The notes under the pieces: generated by a model
The model's input: the letters and a program-made list of their open reading frames with translations, nothing else
Database searches by the model: none
Told to the model about the DNA's origin: nothing
Assembly (NCBI GenBank): GCA_023395435.1
Contig: JAEWZG010000055.1
Span: 1 to 21,663 of the forward strand
From: Bacillota bacterium
GTDB lineage: Bacteria; Bacillota; Clostridia; Oscillospirales; Ruminococcaceae
DNA length: 21,663 nt
Reading direction: 5' to 3'
Translations under genes and position numbers: made by a program
Shown here: piece by piece, positions 15,936 to 21,663 of the stretch
How positions within the stretch are numbered: position 1 is the first letter of the stretch
Layout of the letters: each line of letters opens with the position of its first letter

Positions 15936-15956
15936 TGAGCTCACCTCGCTCGTTAT

Positions 15957-15985
15957 AATAAATTACACAAATAAGATAATTTATT
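15957..15985. promoter_or_regulatory. Inverted repeat, candidate XRE operator
   Basis: AATAAATTA (15957-15965) and TAATTTATT (15977-15985) are perfect inverted arms 11 bases apart, 21 bases upstream of the XRE start. This is where a self-repressing regulator would bind over the promoter. The composition is AT-rich, so chance is possible. Confidence 0.4.
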
Positions 15986-16052
15986 GTACCATATTTTTCC
16001 TTGAAAATCTATATGGATACAATACTATCTAAACTTTCTGATAAATAAAAAA

Positions 16053-16082
16053 CAGGAGCCCCCTACTATAGAGTCTCTCCTG
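16053..16082 (-). terminator. Terminator after the serine recombinase
   Basis: CAGGAG/CTCCTG arms (16053-16058 and 16077-16082) are followed on the minus strand by TTTTTTATTT. It ends the recombinase transcript before the XRE operon. Confidence 0.6.
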
Positions 16083-16088
16083 CCAATG

Positions 16089-17644
16089 CTACCGCTCAAT
16101 ATTTAATTTAAATCCTGCCTTAAATTCTATCTCGAAATGGTTACTGTAAACCATTATTCTTTGAATATGCAGCCTTACCAATTGATCGTCATATTCTATT
16201 AGCTCTTGCTGATAGTTTTGAAGGTATTCTTCTAATTCAGTAATTCTCTTTTTGTAACCATTTTGCTCTGCTGCTTCTACCATTATATTTTGCTTCTTTT
16301 CACGCAGATCCATTATTTCTTGAACCAGCGTATCATAGTTTTGTTTGGAGTTTGCCTTTTTTAATAGCTCCTGCTGCACTTCTTCTAATCTAGTCTGCAC
16401 TCCATCAAGGGTACTCTCAGGTGAATCAATAACCTCAGCTATATTATTTTTTAAGATTTCCAACATGCTATCCCTGCTTGAATAAAGAGTATTGAAGGCA
16501 GCTACCGTTGCCATCTGAAGGTCTTCTTCCATAAATGTCTCTGCGTCACAAGCGTTTGGACCACCTTGAACTCTAGTACAGCATCTCCATACTATGGAAT
16601 GCTTACCACGATTGTTCCATGCTACCCTGCGGTAAATGTCGCCACACTTAGGGCAAAACACCAAGCTGGATAATGCGTACTTGCTGCTATAAACACGTTT
16701 CTTCTTCCCGGCCTTCATATTGGCCCTTCGTATCATTTCCTCTTGAACTTGCATGAACAAATCCTTAGGAATAATGCCTTGGTGACTATTCTCTACATAG
16801 TATTGTGGAACAATCCCTTCATTCTTAACTCGCTTTTTTGTAAGAAAATCAACTGTATATGTTTTTTGTAAAAGTGCATCCCCTATATACTTCTCATTGG
16901 AAAGCATCTTTTTTATTGTTTCCGGGCGCCAGCGTTCCTTGCCTGCTCCAGTAAGTATCCCATCCGCCTCAAGTCCACGTCCTATTTGAATCAAGCTCTT
17001 GCCTTCCAGGTATTCTCGGTATATTCTTCTTATACTATTGCTTCTTCCTCATCAACCACAAGGTTTCCATCTTCATCTTTGGTGTATCCCATGAAGCGAT
17101 TATGATTGACTGTCATCTCACCATTATGGTAGCGAAATTGAAATCCTAGCTTTACATTTTGCGAAAGTGATTGGCTTTCTTGTTGAGCCAGGGAAGCCAT
17201 GATTGTAAGAAGAACCTCACCCTTTGAATCCATCGTATTGATGTTTTCCTTTTCAAAAAACACTGGAATATTCTTATCCTTCAGCTCCCTAATGTATCGT
17301 AAGCAGTCTAGTGTATTTCTTGCAAATCGGCTGATGGACTTAGTAATGATCATATCAATCTTTCCTGCTTTGCAGTCCTCAATCATACGATTAAAATCTT
17401 CACGCTTTTTGGTATTAGTTCCCGAAATCCCATCGTCGGCATAAATCCCTGCAAATTCCCACTCTGGATTCTTTTGAATAAAAATTGTGTAATGCTCAAC
17501 CTGGGTGTCATAACTGGTTGCCTGTTCATCGCTGTCAGTACTAACACGGCAGTACGCTGCGACTCTTAGCTTAGGCTTATTTTCTGATTTTATGTTATTA
17601 CCGACACGCCTTATTGCCGGGATAACGGTAACATTTCTACTCAT
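16089..17644 (-). pseudogene. Large serine recombinase, split by a frameshift
   Basis: Large serine recombinases integrate and excise mobile elements. The N-terminal part (17030-17644, 204 aa) has the resolvase domain with YCRVSTDSDEQ (catalytic serine near residue 35), DDGISGTN, and ITKSISRFARNTLD. The second part continues RIYREYLEGKSLIQIGRGLEADG into the recombinase domain, a zinc ribbon (CPKCGDIYRR ... WRCC ... CDAE), and a coiled coil near 220-290 of that part. The stop TAA at 17030-17032 arises from an apparent 2-base gain (GTA-TA-AGAAGA). The span is 1556 bases, two over a codon multiple; corrected, about 517 aa. The site is not a slippery heptamer, so loss of function is likelier than recoding. 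An ATG within the upstream gene's stop (ATGAGTAG) starts it. Confidence 0.85.
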
Positions 17645-18120
17645 TTACTTCCTCACTTTCTATTAAACTATATGCATATTCCGCTTGCTTGAAAGGATCG
17701 TCATAAAGCATACAAACAACACATTGCTAAAAACTCTCCGCTTTCACCTTTATCATATAACTTTTCTAATTCTTTATACTTTTCCATTGGCACTGTAGCA
17801 TCTCGCTCCAGTATTTTGAGTATTTCTAAACAAGCATCTGCAAAAGTGTGCGGATTGAGTTTTTTAACTACTATTTCTTTGTAGTATTCAATAACTTGCT
17901 TAATCACTTCTGATTTTGCAGCTGCTGTTCTAATCGCATCGTGTACCGGTGCTTTTCTTTTAACCAGATTTGTAATCATTTTTCCATCAACGTCTACTAG
18001 GACACTGTTTTGCTTTGCAACAGAATCAAGTAATAATCTCCCTGCTGCTTCTTGCTTATTATCTTCTGCCAAGCCATTTTGCATGGTTTTTATAAATATC
18101 GAAATATTAAATTCGCTCAC
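17637..18120 (-). pseudogene. Uncharacterised recombinase-linked protein with frameshift near its end
   Basis: The frame begins at GTG 18120 with a GGGGGGA site and runs 139 codons to a TGA at 17701. It reads MSEFNISIFIKTMQNGLAED to ESGEFLAMCCLYAL. Skipping one base (TTA-T-GAC) carries it on as DDPFKQAEYAYSLIESEEVNE to a TAG at 17637-17639, which overlaps the recombinase ATG. That overlap, typical of coupled genes, argues that the longer product of about 160 aa is the ancestral one. It has no known domain; it is helical and soluble. It is co-transcribed with the recombinase from the promoter at 18265-18293. It could be an accessory factor for integration. The break is either an indel or a +1 recoding site. 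Confidence 0.55.
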
Positions 18121-18219
18121 TTAACAATCCCCCCCTAAGTACATCCTTGGAAAAATGATAGCAATTTTACGTCAAAACGGTGGCAACTACTTTTCCATAT
18201 ATATTCAGTACAATTATTC

Positions 18220-18263
18220 TTGTAAGATACGAATTCCGATGAAATAGTCATCGCAACTTACAA
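18220..18263. promoter_or_regulatory. 44-bp nested dyad touching the recombinase promoter
   Basis: An outer arm pair, TTGTAAG/CTTACAA (18220-18226, 18257-18263), encloses an inner pair, CGATGA/TCATCG (18237-18242, 18248-18253). The dyad abuts the -10 box and covers the predicted transcript start. It could be an operator, or fold in the 5' leader of the transcript. Confidence 0.5.
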
Positions 18264-18264
18264 C

Positions 18265-18293
18265 ATTATATCACTTAAATTTGCAAATCTCAA
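18265..18293 (-). promoter_or_regulatory. Promoter of the recombinase operon
   Basis: TTGAGA (18288-18293) and a perfect TATAAT (18265-18270) are 17 bases apart on the minus strand, with TGA before the -10. The transcript starts near 18258 and runs into the GTG at 18120. Confidence 0.75.
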
Positions 18294-18573
18294 TTATTTA
18301 TTTGCGAACGCTAATATATTTTAGCGATTTATGATTTTTATTTTAGATTGTGCATGATATATCCTCATCACCCAGCAGGCATGTGCAAACATCTCCAAAT
18401 CTTTCCAAACCTTAGGTGATGAATTCGTCCGGAGGCCGACGTTAAAGGCGCCCTTCATTCAAGCCTAACACTCCCTGATCAAGAGTGGTCCTATTTAGTC
18501 TTGATGAAACAACAAAATAATCAAACCAGCCTAATAGGACAGCTGGCCAAAAACCAATAGGAGGAAACTCACT
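18294..18573. other. Intergenic region between divergent recombinase and HTH-like genes
   Basis: This 280-base stretch has no ORF I trust. It holds an inverted repeat CGCTAA/TTAGCG (18309-18326), a longer dyad TCATCACC/GGTGATGA (18365-18372, 18415-18422), and overlapping hairpins from 18478. A 45-codon minus-strand frame (18321-18458; MKGAFNVGLRTNSSPKV...) and a plus-strand frame ending at a TAG (18558-18560) that overlaps the next Shine-Dalgarno sequence are both possible gene remnants. I cannot choose between them. Confidence 0.5.
18478..18546 (+). promoter_or_regulatory. Candidate structured 5' leader with alternative hairpins
   Basis: Three pairings compete: ATCAAGA/TCTTGAT (18478-18484, 18499-18505), GTCCTAT/ATAGGAC (18488-18494, 18534-18540) and CCAGC/GCTGG (18526-18530, 18542-18546). 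The loop of the first holds an arm of the second. The Shine-Dalgarno sequence for ATG 18574 follows at about 18559-18565. Exclusive pairings suggest a leader that controls the plus-strand gene, or a pseudoknot. Confidence 0.35.
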
Positions 18574-18647
18574 ATGGCTATGGCCAACTATATTCTGGCA
18601 AGTTGTCATCACTTTTCCTCCGGGTCAATCACAGGAGGAAATAAAAT

Positions 18648-19125
18648 ATGGCAACAAAAAATGAATTTTACAAAGACTTTAGTAATCGCACTTCTTACAA
18701 TGATATACCTTGAAACATGGAAATTCTATGGCAAAAAGGTACTTGTAGGATTTACACCAGTAAGAGCCTTAGCAAAGGATTCATCAATGAAACTATTTAA
18801 TAGTGATGTACACGAGTATTTACATAGATTCTCAAACAAATCTGATGATCTTTCCTTGGACAAAATGCTGGATGATATTAATGATCCAGATAAAAACGCA
18901 ACGGACCCAACCGGTACGACTGCGAATGAGGACCTTGAATTTTTTTACATGGCATTGGACATGCTTATTGAATACTATGACAAATGTCAGCAACCACACA
19001 AGTCTAGCTGTATCAGAATGCTTAGCGAAGGTTACAGTAAGCAAGAAATAGCTGAACAAGTTACACCAGAACTTAAGAAGTCTAGGGCATATGAATTTAT
19101 TCAACAAACCCAGAAAGAGGGCTAA
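18648..19125 (+). pseudogene. HTH-like mobile-element protein with a +1 frameshift
   Basis: I take ATG 18648, with AGGAGG at ideal spacing, as the ancestral start: MATKNEFYKDFSNRTSYNDIP, then a TGA at 18711-18713. Skipping one T gives ETWKFYGKKVLVGFTPVRAL and the rest to TAA 19125. The span of 478 bases is one over a codon multiple; restored, 158 aa. The C-terminal part (CIRMLSEGYSKQEIAEQV ... KSRAYEFI) resembles a sigma-factor region 4 type helix-turn-helix. A continuous frame also opens at ATG 18574 (with AGGAGG) in the same phase as the body, but its first 50 residues look non-native. The site CCT-TGA-A could allow +1 slippage. A role in transcription of the element is a guess. Confidence 0.55.
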
Positions 19126-19167
19126 AAACTCTTTCACGAAAACTTCCATATAAAATAACAGGAAAAA

Positions 19168-19191
19168 GGCACCAGGTTTATCCCTGGTGCC
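19168..19191. terminator. Bidirectional terminator between convergent genes
   Basis: A perfect 9-bp stem, GGCACCAGG/CCTGGTGCC, has a 6-base loop. On the minus strand it is followed by TTTTTCC, ending the GIY-YIG transcript. On the plus strand CTTTAACCT follows, a weaker signal for the HTH-like gene. Confidence 0.85.
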
Positions 19192-19228
19192 CTTTAACCT
19201 ATAGCAACTCTTTCATTCTCATATATTC

Positions 19229-19894
19229 TTAGAAACAACCATCGTTCTTAGTTTCCATTCTATTTCTACGCTCTGTTAGCTTCTCGCCTTCATATGTAAA
19301 GTATGCTGTTCCTTGAACTTGATACTCATATTCTAGCAATTCCTGAGCCAATGCAGAAGTTGAAGTTGTAACACCTTTATACGAAATATGTCTATCATCA
19401 ACTACAATCGCTTCTATACTTGGATCATTAACGTACTTAATGATTGAGCCAAAAGGAATGTCATATTTGCTAAATCTAAACGGACCTCTTTTCGCTTCTT
19501 TTGCTACTTCTGCAGCTGTTTCTTCATCAAGAATTTCATGACCTTCAGCTGACATTTTCATCAAACGATCTTCCGTCCCACTTATTTTAGCTATACATTC
19601 TAATAGGCTGTATGCAGCTTCCGGTTTCATTGCATAAAACTCACGCTTACGCTCTTTGCCATCGAAATTTTCTATAGAACGTAAATCAGGATTTAATCGG
19701 TCAATCAAATCATGCAATACTAAGTCCGTTAAATTTGAATCTACTTCATATATAGCGTAAGCACGGAATGCAAATGGAATAGTTTCAATTCTATTCAATT
19801 GGTTCATTCTTTTTTCTAAATCCTGTGCATACCCTATTTTCACATAATCAGGAAAAGAAGGATTCGTTAAAATATAGATTACTCCTTTACTCAT
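19229..19894 (-). CDS. GIY-YIG nuclease with C-terminal RAMA-like domain
   Basis: This 221-aa protein begins with a GIY-YIG-type nuclease fold of the T5orf172/MUG113 kind: VIYILTN (residues 5-11), VKIGYAQDLEKRMNQL (18-33, conserved arginine near 29), and a HDLID...FY histidine-to-tyrosine region. The C-terminal segment, IPFGSIIKYVNDPSIEAIVVDDRHISYKG then TSTSALAQELL, resembles the RAMA domain that is linked to restriction and modification proteins. Together they suggest a nuclease that reads modified or foreign DNA. GTGGGAG precedes the ATG. It stands alone, behind its own promoter and a leader hairpin. The RAMA assignment is by pattern only. Confidence 0.72.
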   Translation of the reverse strand: MSKGVIYILTNPSFPDYVKIGYAQDLEKRMNQLNRIETIPFAFRAYAIYEVDSNLTDLVLHDLIDRLNPDLRSIENFDGKERKREFYAMKPEAAYSLLECIAKISGTEDRLMKMSAEGHEILDEETAAEVAKEAKRGPFRFSKYDIPFGSIIKYVNDPSIEAIVVDDRHISYKGVTTSTSALAQELLEYEYQVQGTAYFTYEGEKLTERRNRMETKNDGCF

Positions 19895-19954
19895 TTACTC
19901 CCACCTCTTCATTTCACTACTCTGTATACTTCTTATCAACTCGACTAATAAAAT

Positions 19955-20001
19955 ATCCAACCTGTCAACACAACACTTACTATCAAGTTGCCAGGTTGGA
20001 T
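19955..20001 (-). promoter_or_regulatory. Leader hairpin upstream of the GIY-YIG gene
   Basis: The arms ATCCAACCTG (19955-19964) and CAGGTTGGAT (19992-20001) form a perfect 10-bp stem. On the minus strand it is followed by ATTTTATT. It lies within the predicted 130-base leader of the GIY-YIG transcript, so it could be an attenuator, or a terminator shielding the gene from upstream transcription. Confidence 0.45.
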
Positions 20002-20030
20002 AAGAATTATTACTTCTATTTCTAATAATA

Positions 20031-20036
20031 ATTATA
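20031..20036 (-). promoter_or_regulatory. Extended -10 of the GIY-YIG promoter
   Basis: TGA-TATAAT on the minus strand is an extended -10, the same GTGATATAAT string as at the recombinase promoter. No good -35 is visible. Confidence 0.45.
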
Positions 20037-20085
20037 TCACAATTTCTACAAACGCTATATATAAAGGCTTTTATAGCATTTTTGA

Positions 20086-20272
20086 TTATTTTCTTGTCAT
20101 CAACACTACCGTCTCAACATGTGTTAAGAGGATAGGATAGCTATCAAATTCATTGTCCCAAGCCCTGTTTATATCAAGGGTCATTTGGGGGAACATATCC
20201 AAGCTTGACCATTGTTTGTGGAAACATATCTACTGCGTTTTTGGGGCTATCGGTAGACAGGAACATATCCAG
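20086..20272 (-). other. RlmD C-terminal tail B with three DMF cores (probable tandem attachment-site scars)
   Basis: On the minus strand, one frame from 20199 reads DMFPQMTLDINRAWDNEFD, then SYPILLTHVETVVLMTRK and a stop (20086-20088). The parts DMFPQ and HVETVVLM are the RlmD C-terminus, split by about 19 foreign codons. Upstream in another frame are two further cores: AVDMFPQT (GAT at 20230) and LDMFLST (GAT at 20269). GATATGTTYC is thus present three times. Repeated fragments of one gene's 3' end are expected from successive integration there. Bases 20098-20135 match 11415-11452 at 32 of 38 positions. An alternative is that the repeats are an IS21-like end. Confidence 0.55.
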
Positions 20273-20311
20273 TCTCTCTCTAGAACGTATACCTTACTTT
20301 AAAAAGGCAGA

Positions 20312-20332
20312 ATAGCACTTAACCTATGCTAT
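20312..20332 (-). terminator. Candidate terminator after erm(G)
   Basis: ATAGCA/TGCTAT arms (20312-20317, 20327-20332) with a 9-base loop are followed on the minus strand by TCTGCCTTTTTAAAG. It is a short stem, 45 bases after the methylase stop. Confidence 0.4.
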
Positions 20333-20377
20333 CCTACCTATAATTAAACATTTACAGTTACAAGTGATTTATTGTTT

Positions 20378-21112
20378 TTAGCCGTTAAATATTTTATAAC
20401 TATTAAATAACGATAAAAATTGATCGAAACTAATATTGTTTAAATCATATATTCTCGCATGTTTTAAAGCTTTATTAAATTGATTTTTTGTAAACAGTTT
20501 TCCATACTCTTTGTTAACCCATTTCATTACAAAAGTTTTATATTTTTCTCTCTCTTTAAATGCCATTTTTGCTGGCTTTCTTTTTAATACAATTAATGTG
20601 CTATCCACTTTAGGTTTTGGATGGAAATAATGCCTAGGAATTTTTGCTAATATAGAAATATCTACCTCTGCCATTAACAGCAATGCTAGTGATTTGTTTG
20701 TATTTAATAACCTTTTAGCAAAACCATATTCCACTATTAAATAACTTACTGTGGCCGCACTTTCAAAAACAATTTTTCGAATTATATTTGTGCTTATGTT
20801 GTAAGGTATACTGCCAAATATTTTATATGGATTGTGGCTAGGAAATGTAAATTTCAGTATATCGTCATTTACTATTTGATAGTTAGGGTAATTTAAGAGC
20901 TTATTACGAGTTACCTCACATAATTTAGAATCAATTTCTAGCGCCGTTACAAAATTACATCTTTTTATCAATTCAACAGTAAAATGACCTTTGCCTGCAC
21001 CTATTTCAAAAATGTTATCTTTTTCATCTAAACTAATGCAATTCATTATTTTTTCTATGTGATATTTTGAAGTAATAAAATTTTGACTATCTTTTATATT
21101 TACTTTGTTCAT
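20378..21112 (-). CDS. erm(G): Erm(G)-type 23S rRNA adenine N6-methyltransferase
   Basis: Erm enzymes methylate A2058 of 23S rRNA and give resistance to macrolides, lincosamides and streptogramin B. This 244-aa protein has the SAM site IFEIGAGKGHFT (about residues 34-45), the catalytic GSIPYNIST (Erm/KsgA N/S-I-P-Y motif, near 100), and the C-terminal HPKPKVDSTLIVL and KWVNKEYGKLFTKNQFNKALKHARI blocks. From memory it differs from Erm(G) at only a dozen or so positions, and is clearly closer to Erm(G) than to Erm(B) or Erm(C). SAM-binding and target-base residues are intact. Its GGAGAG site lies in an attenuator, so expression is inducible by drug stalling on the leader peptide. It follows an Msr(D)-like gene. 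Confidence 0.93.
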   Translation of the reverse strand: MNKVNIKDSQNFITSKYHIEKIMNCISLDEKDNIFEIGAGKGHFTVELIKRCNFVTALEIDSKLCEVTRNKLLNYPNYQIVNDDILKFTFPSHNPYKIFGSIPYNISTNIIRKIVFESAATVSYLIVEYGFAKRLLNTNKSLALLLMAEVDISILAKIPRHYFHPKPKVDSTLIVLKRKPAKMAFKEREKYKTFVMKWVNKEYGKLFTKNQFNKALKHARIYDLNNISFDQFLSLFNSYKIFNG

Positions 21113-21194
21113 TATAACCTCTCCTTAAAGGTTATAATGAATTCATTTCAACAATTCATTATAACCTTTTATTTTTCGTTTGGTTGATAATGAA
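21110..21194 (-). promoter_or_regulatory. Four-segment translational attenuator of erm(G)
   Basis: In mRNA order the segments are L TTCATTAT (21187-21194, in the leader), 1 AAAGGTTATAATGAAT (21154-21169), 2 ATTCATTATAACCTTT (21127-21142) and 3 AGGTTATAATG (21110-21120, with the erm start codon). Segment 1 pairs with L over 8 bp or with 2 over a perfect 16 bp; segment 2 pairs with 3 over 11 bp, holding the Shine-Dalgarno sequence in the loop. A ribosome stalled on the leader would block L, let 1 pair with 2, and free segment 3. This matches the known ErmC-type mechanism. Confidence 0.85.
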
Positions 21195-21228
21195 GTTTAT
21201 CAATTACAAAAATTGAGTAAAAACCCAT
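21169..21228 (-). CDS. erm(G) leader peptide (19 aa)
   Basis: The peptide is MGFYSIFVIDKLHYQPNEK. It keeps the SIFVI stalling motif of the ErmC leader, at residues 5-9, and its 19-residue length. A strong AAGGAGG lies upstream. Its stop is the first base group of attenuator segment 1. Macrolide-bound ribosomes stall at the IFVI codons, exposing the erm start. The start codon overlaps the stop of an upstream frame as TAATG, so it can be reached by coupling. The second, shorter leader described for the Lysinibacillus sphaericus gene is not evident here. Confidence 0.9.
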   Translation of the reverse strand: MGFYSIFVIDKLHYQPNEK

Positions 21229-21362
21229 TAGAAAACCTCCTTAAATTCTTTCATCGCTTTTCGAATTCCTGTCATTGGTGCAGGATTAAAATCCATTTCT
21301 TCATAAAGCCACTTTTCTAAAATCTTATAGTTCAGTCCGTTTATCGAATCTGCTTTAAGCTC
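21228..21362 (-). pseudogene. Gene-tail fragment between msr(D) and the erm leader
   Basis: A 44-codon open frame without its own clear start reads LKADSINGLNYKILEKWLYE, then EMDFNPAPMTGIRKAMKEFKEVF, and stops at TAATG with the erm leader ATG. It overlaps the last codons of the ABC-F gene in another frame. It looks like real protein, so it is probably the 3' remnant of a gene deleted when msr(D) and erm(G) were joined. Internal ATGs (MDFN..., MTGI..., MKEF...) could make short peptides. I do not know the family. Confidence 0.4.
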
Positions 21363-21663
21363 TTATCACTAATTTCATAAATTACATCAGTCACATTTTC
21401 GAGTAAGCGTTTGTCATGGGTGATAAACACTATAGTTCCGGCATACTCCTTCATTAGTATTTCCAAAGCCTCTAAGCTTGGTATGTCAAGGAAGTTGCTG
21501 GGTTCATCCATTAGTAGGATGTTATATCTACCCATAAGCATTTTAGCTAGCAACAATTTTATAATTTCTCCACCGCTTAAAACAGATAAGCTTTTTCCAA
21601 TATCGTTCTGTTTGAACCCCATAGATGCTAGCACTGAACGAATTTCTGATATATTGTAATCAC
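21341..21663 (-). CDS. msr(D): Msr(D)/Mel ABC-F ribosomal protection protein, C-terminal part
   Basis: ABC-F proteins of this group remove macrolides from the ribosome. The gene starts beyond the right edge; 106 codons are visible, opening with DYNISEIRSVLASMGFKQND. The second ABC module shows the signature LSVLSGGEIIKLLLAKML, Walker B NILLMDEPSNFLDI, and the switch histidine in VFITHDKRLL. From memory this matches the Msr(D) C-terminus almost exactly up to THDKRLLENV; the last dozen residues differ (VIYEISDKSLKQIR against VVYEIRDKKINLKR). In streptococci it pairs with a mef efflux gene upstream, which would lie outside the window. No promoter is seen before erm(G), so both may be co-transcribed. 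Confidence 0.9.
   Translation of the reverse strand, partial: DYNISEIRSVLASMGFKQNDIGKSLSVLSGGEIIKLLLAKMLMGRYNILLMDEPSNFLDIPSLEALEILMKEYAGTIVFITHDKRLLENVTDVIYEISDKSLKQIR

Noticed and set aside
17028..17040. Programmed -1 frameshift in the serine recombinase
   Set aside because: The bases ATA-GTA-TAA offer no slippery heptamer and an extra TA explains the break more simply.
18832..19149. 105-codon minus-strand frame over the HTH-like gene
   Set aside because: Shadow of the plus-strand gene; it begins within the region before the 19168 terminator and has no ribosome binding site.
20178..20272. Functional IS21-family element at the erm(G) border
   Set aside because: The GATATGTTYC repeats could suggest an IS21 end, but spacing is irregular (31 and 39), there is no istA or istB, and the copies encode the RlmD DMFPQT motif, which explains them better.
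21229..21340. Dedicated promoter for erm(G)
   Set aside because: A TATAAG is visible near 21325 on the minus strand but has no -35 at an acceptable distance; read-through from msr(D) is simpler.
1..21663. tRNA or rRNA genes
   Set aside because: I saw no cloverleaf with a TTCGANNC arm or rRNA segments on either strand; a tool could still find one.

Overview
The window looks like an accessory-rich stretch of a low-GC Firmicutes (Clostridia-type) chromosome. Ribosome binding sites are strong AGGAGG types, promoters are AT-rich, and the core genes look clostridial. I infer a gut Clostridia host, but no gene here fixes the genus.

Bases 1-7560 are ordinary chromosome: the start of a PHP-domain gene, an RluA-type pseudouridine synthase, radC, a small two-helix membrane protein, and a uvrB-DUF3788-uvrA operon. 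All of these reading frames are intact.

Bases 7560-10770 hold a compact operon on the minus strand with a near-consensus promoter. It encodes two small WXG100-like helical proteins, a 607-residue LXG-domain protein ending in an HEYGH zinc-metallopeptidase-like domain, and a 219-residue lipoprotein. The order matches type VII secretion (T7SSb) LXG toxin loci: two targeting partners, toxin, immunity. A metallopeptidase toxin with a surface lipoprotein as its likely antidote is the most interesting system here.

Bases 10835-11460 are a scrapyard: a truncated P-loop kinase, the tail of another gene, three repeats with an exact 30-bp period, and a tail that reads like the C-terminus of the 23S rRNA methyltransferase RlmD (HVETAVLM).

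Bases 11560-19900 are a cargo block, probably a decayed integrative element. On the minus strand it has a structured promoter region, an uncharacterised gene and a large serine recombinase. A second minus-strand set follows: XRE regulator, unknown 318-aa protein, PD-(D/E)XK nuclease, HNH protein, small membrane protein and DUF697-type GTPase. There is also a plus-strand HTH-like gene and a GIY-YIG nuclease gene. Five of these genes carry a frameshift or an internal stop, so the block is degenerate, or the sequence has indel errors, or some breaks are recoded.

Bases 20086-20272 hold a second RlmD-like tail (DMFPQ...HVETVVLMTRK) plus two more copies of its DMF core. A 38-bp segment of the two tails matches at 32 of 38 positions, and the tails bracket the cargo block in the same orientation. 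This suggests repeated insertion at the 3' end of rlmD, leaving attachment-site scars.

Bases 20300-21663 are a macrolide resistance module on the minus strand: the 3' end of an Msr(D)/Mel ABC-F gene, then the Erm(G)-type rRNA methylase with its 19-residue SIFVI leader peptide and a complete four-segment translational attenuator.
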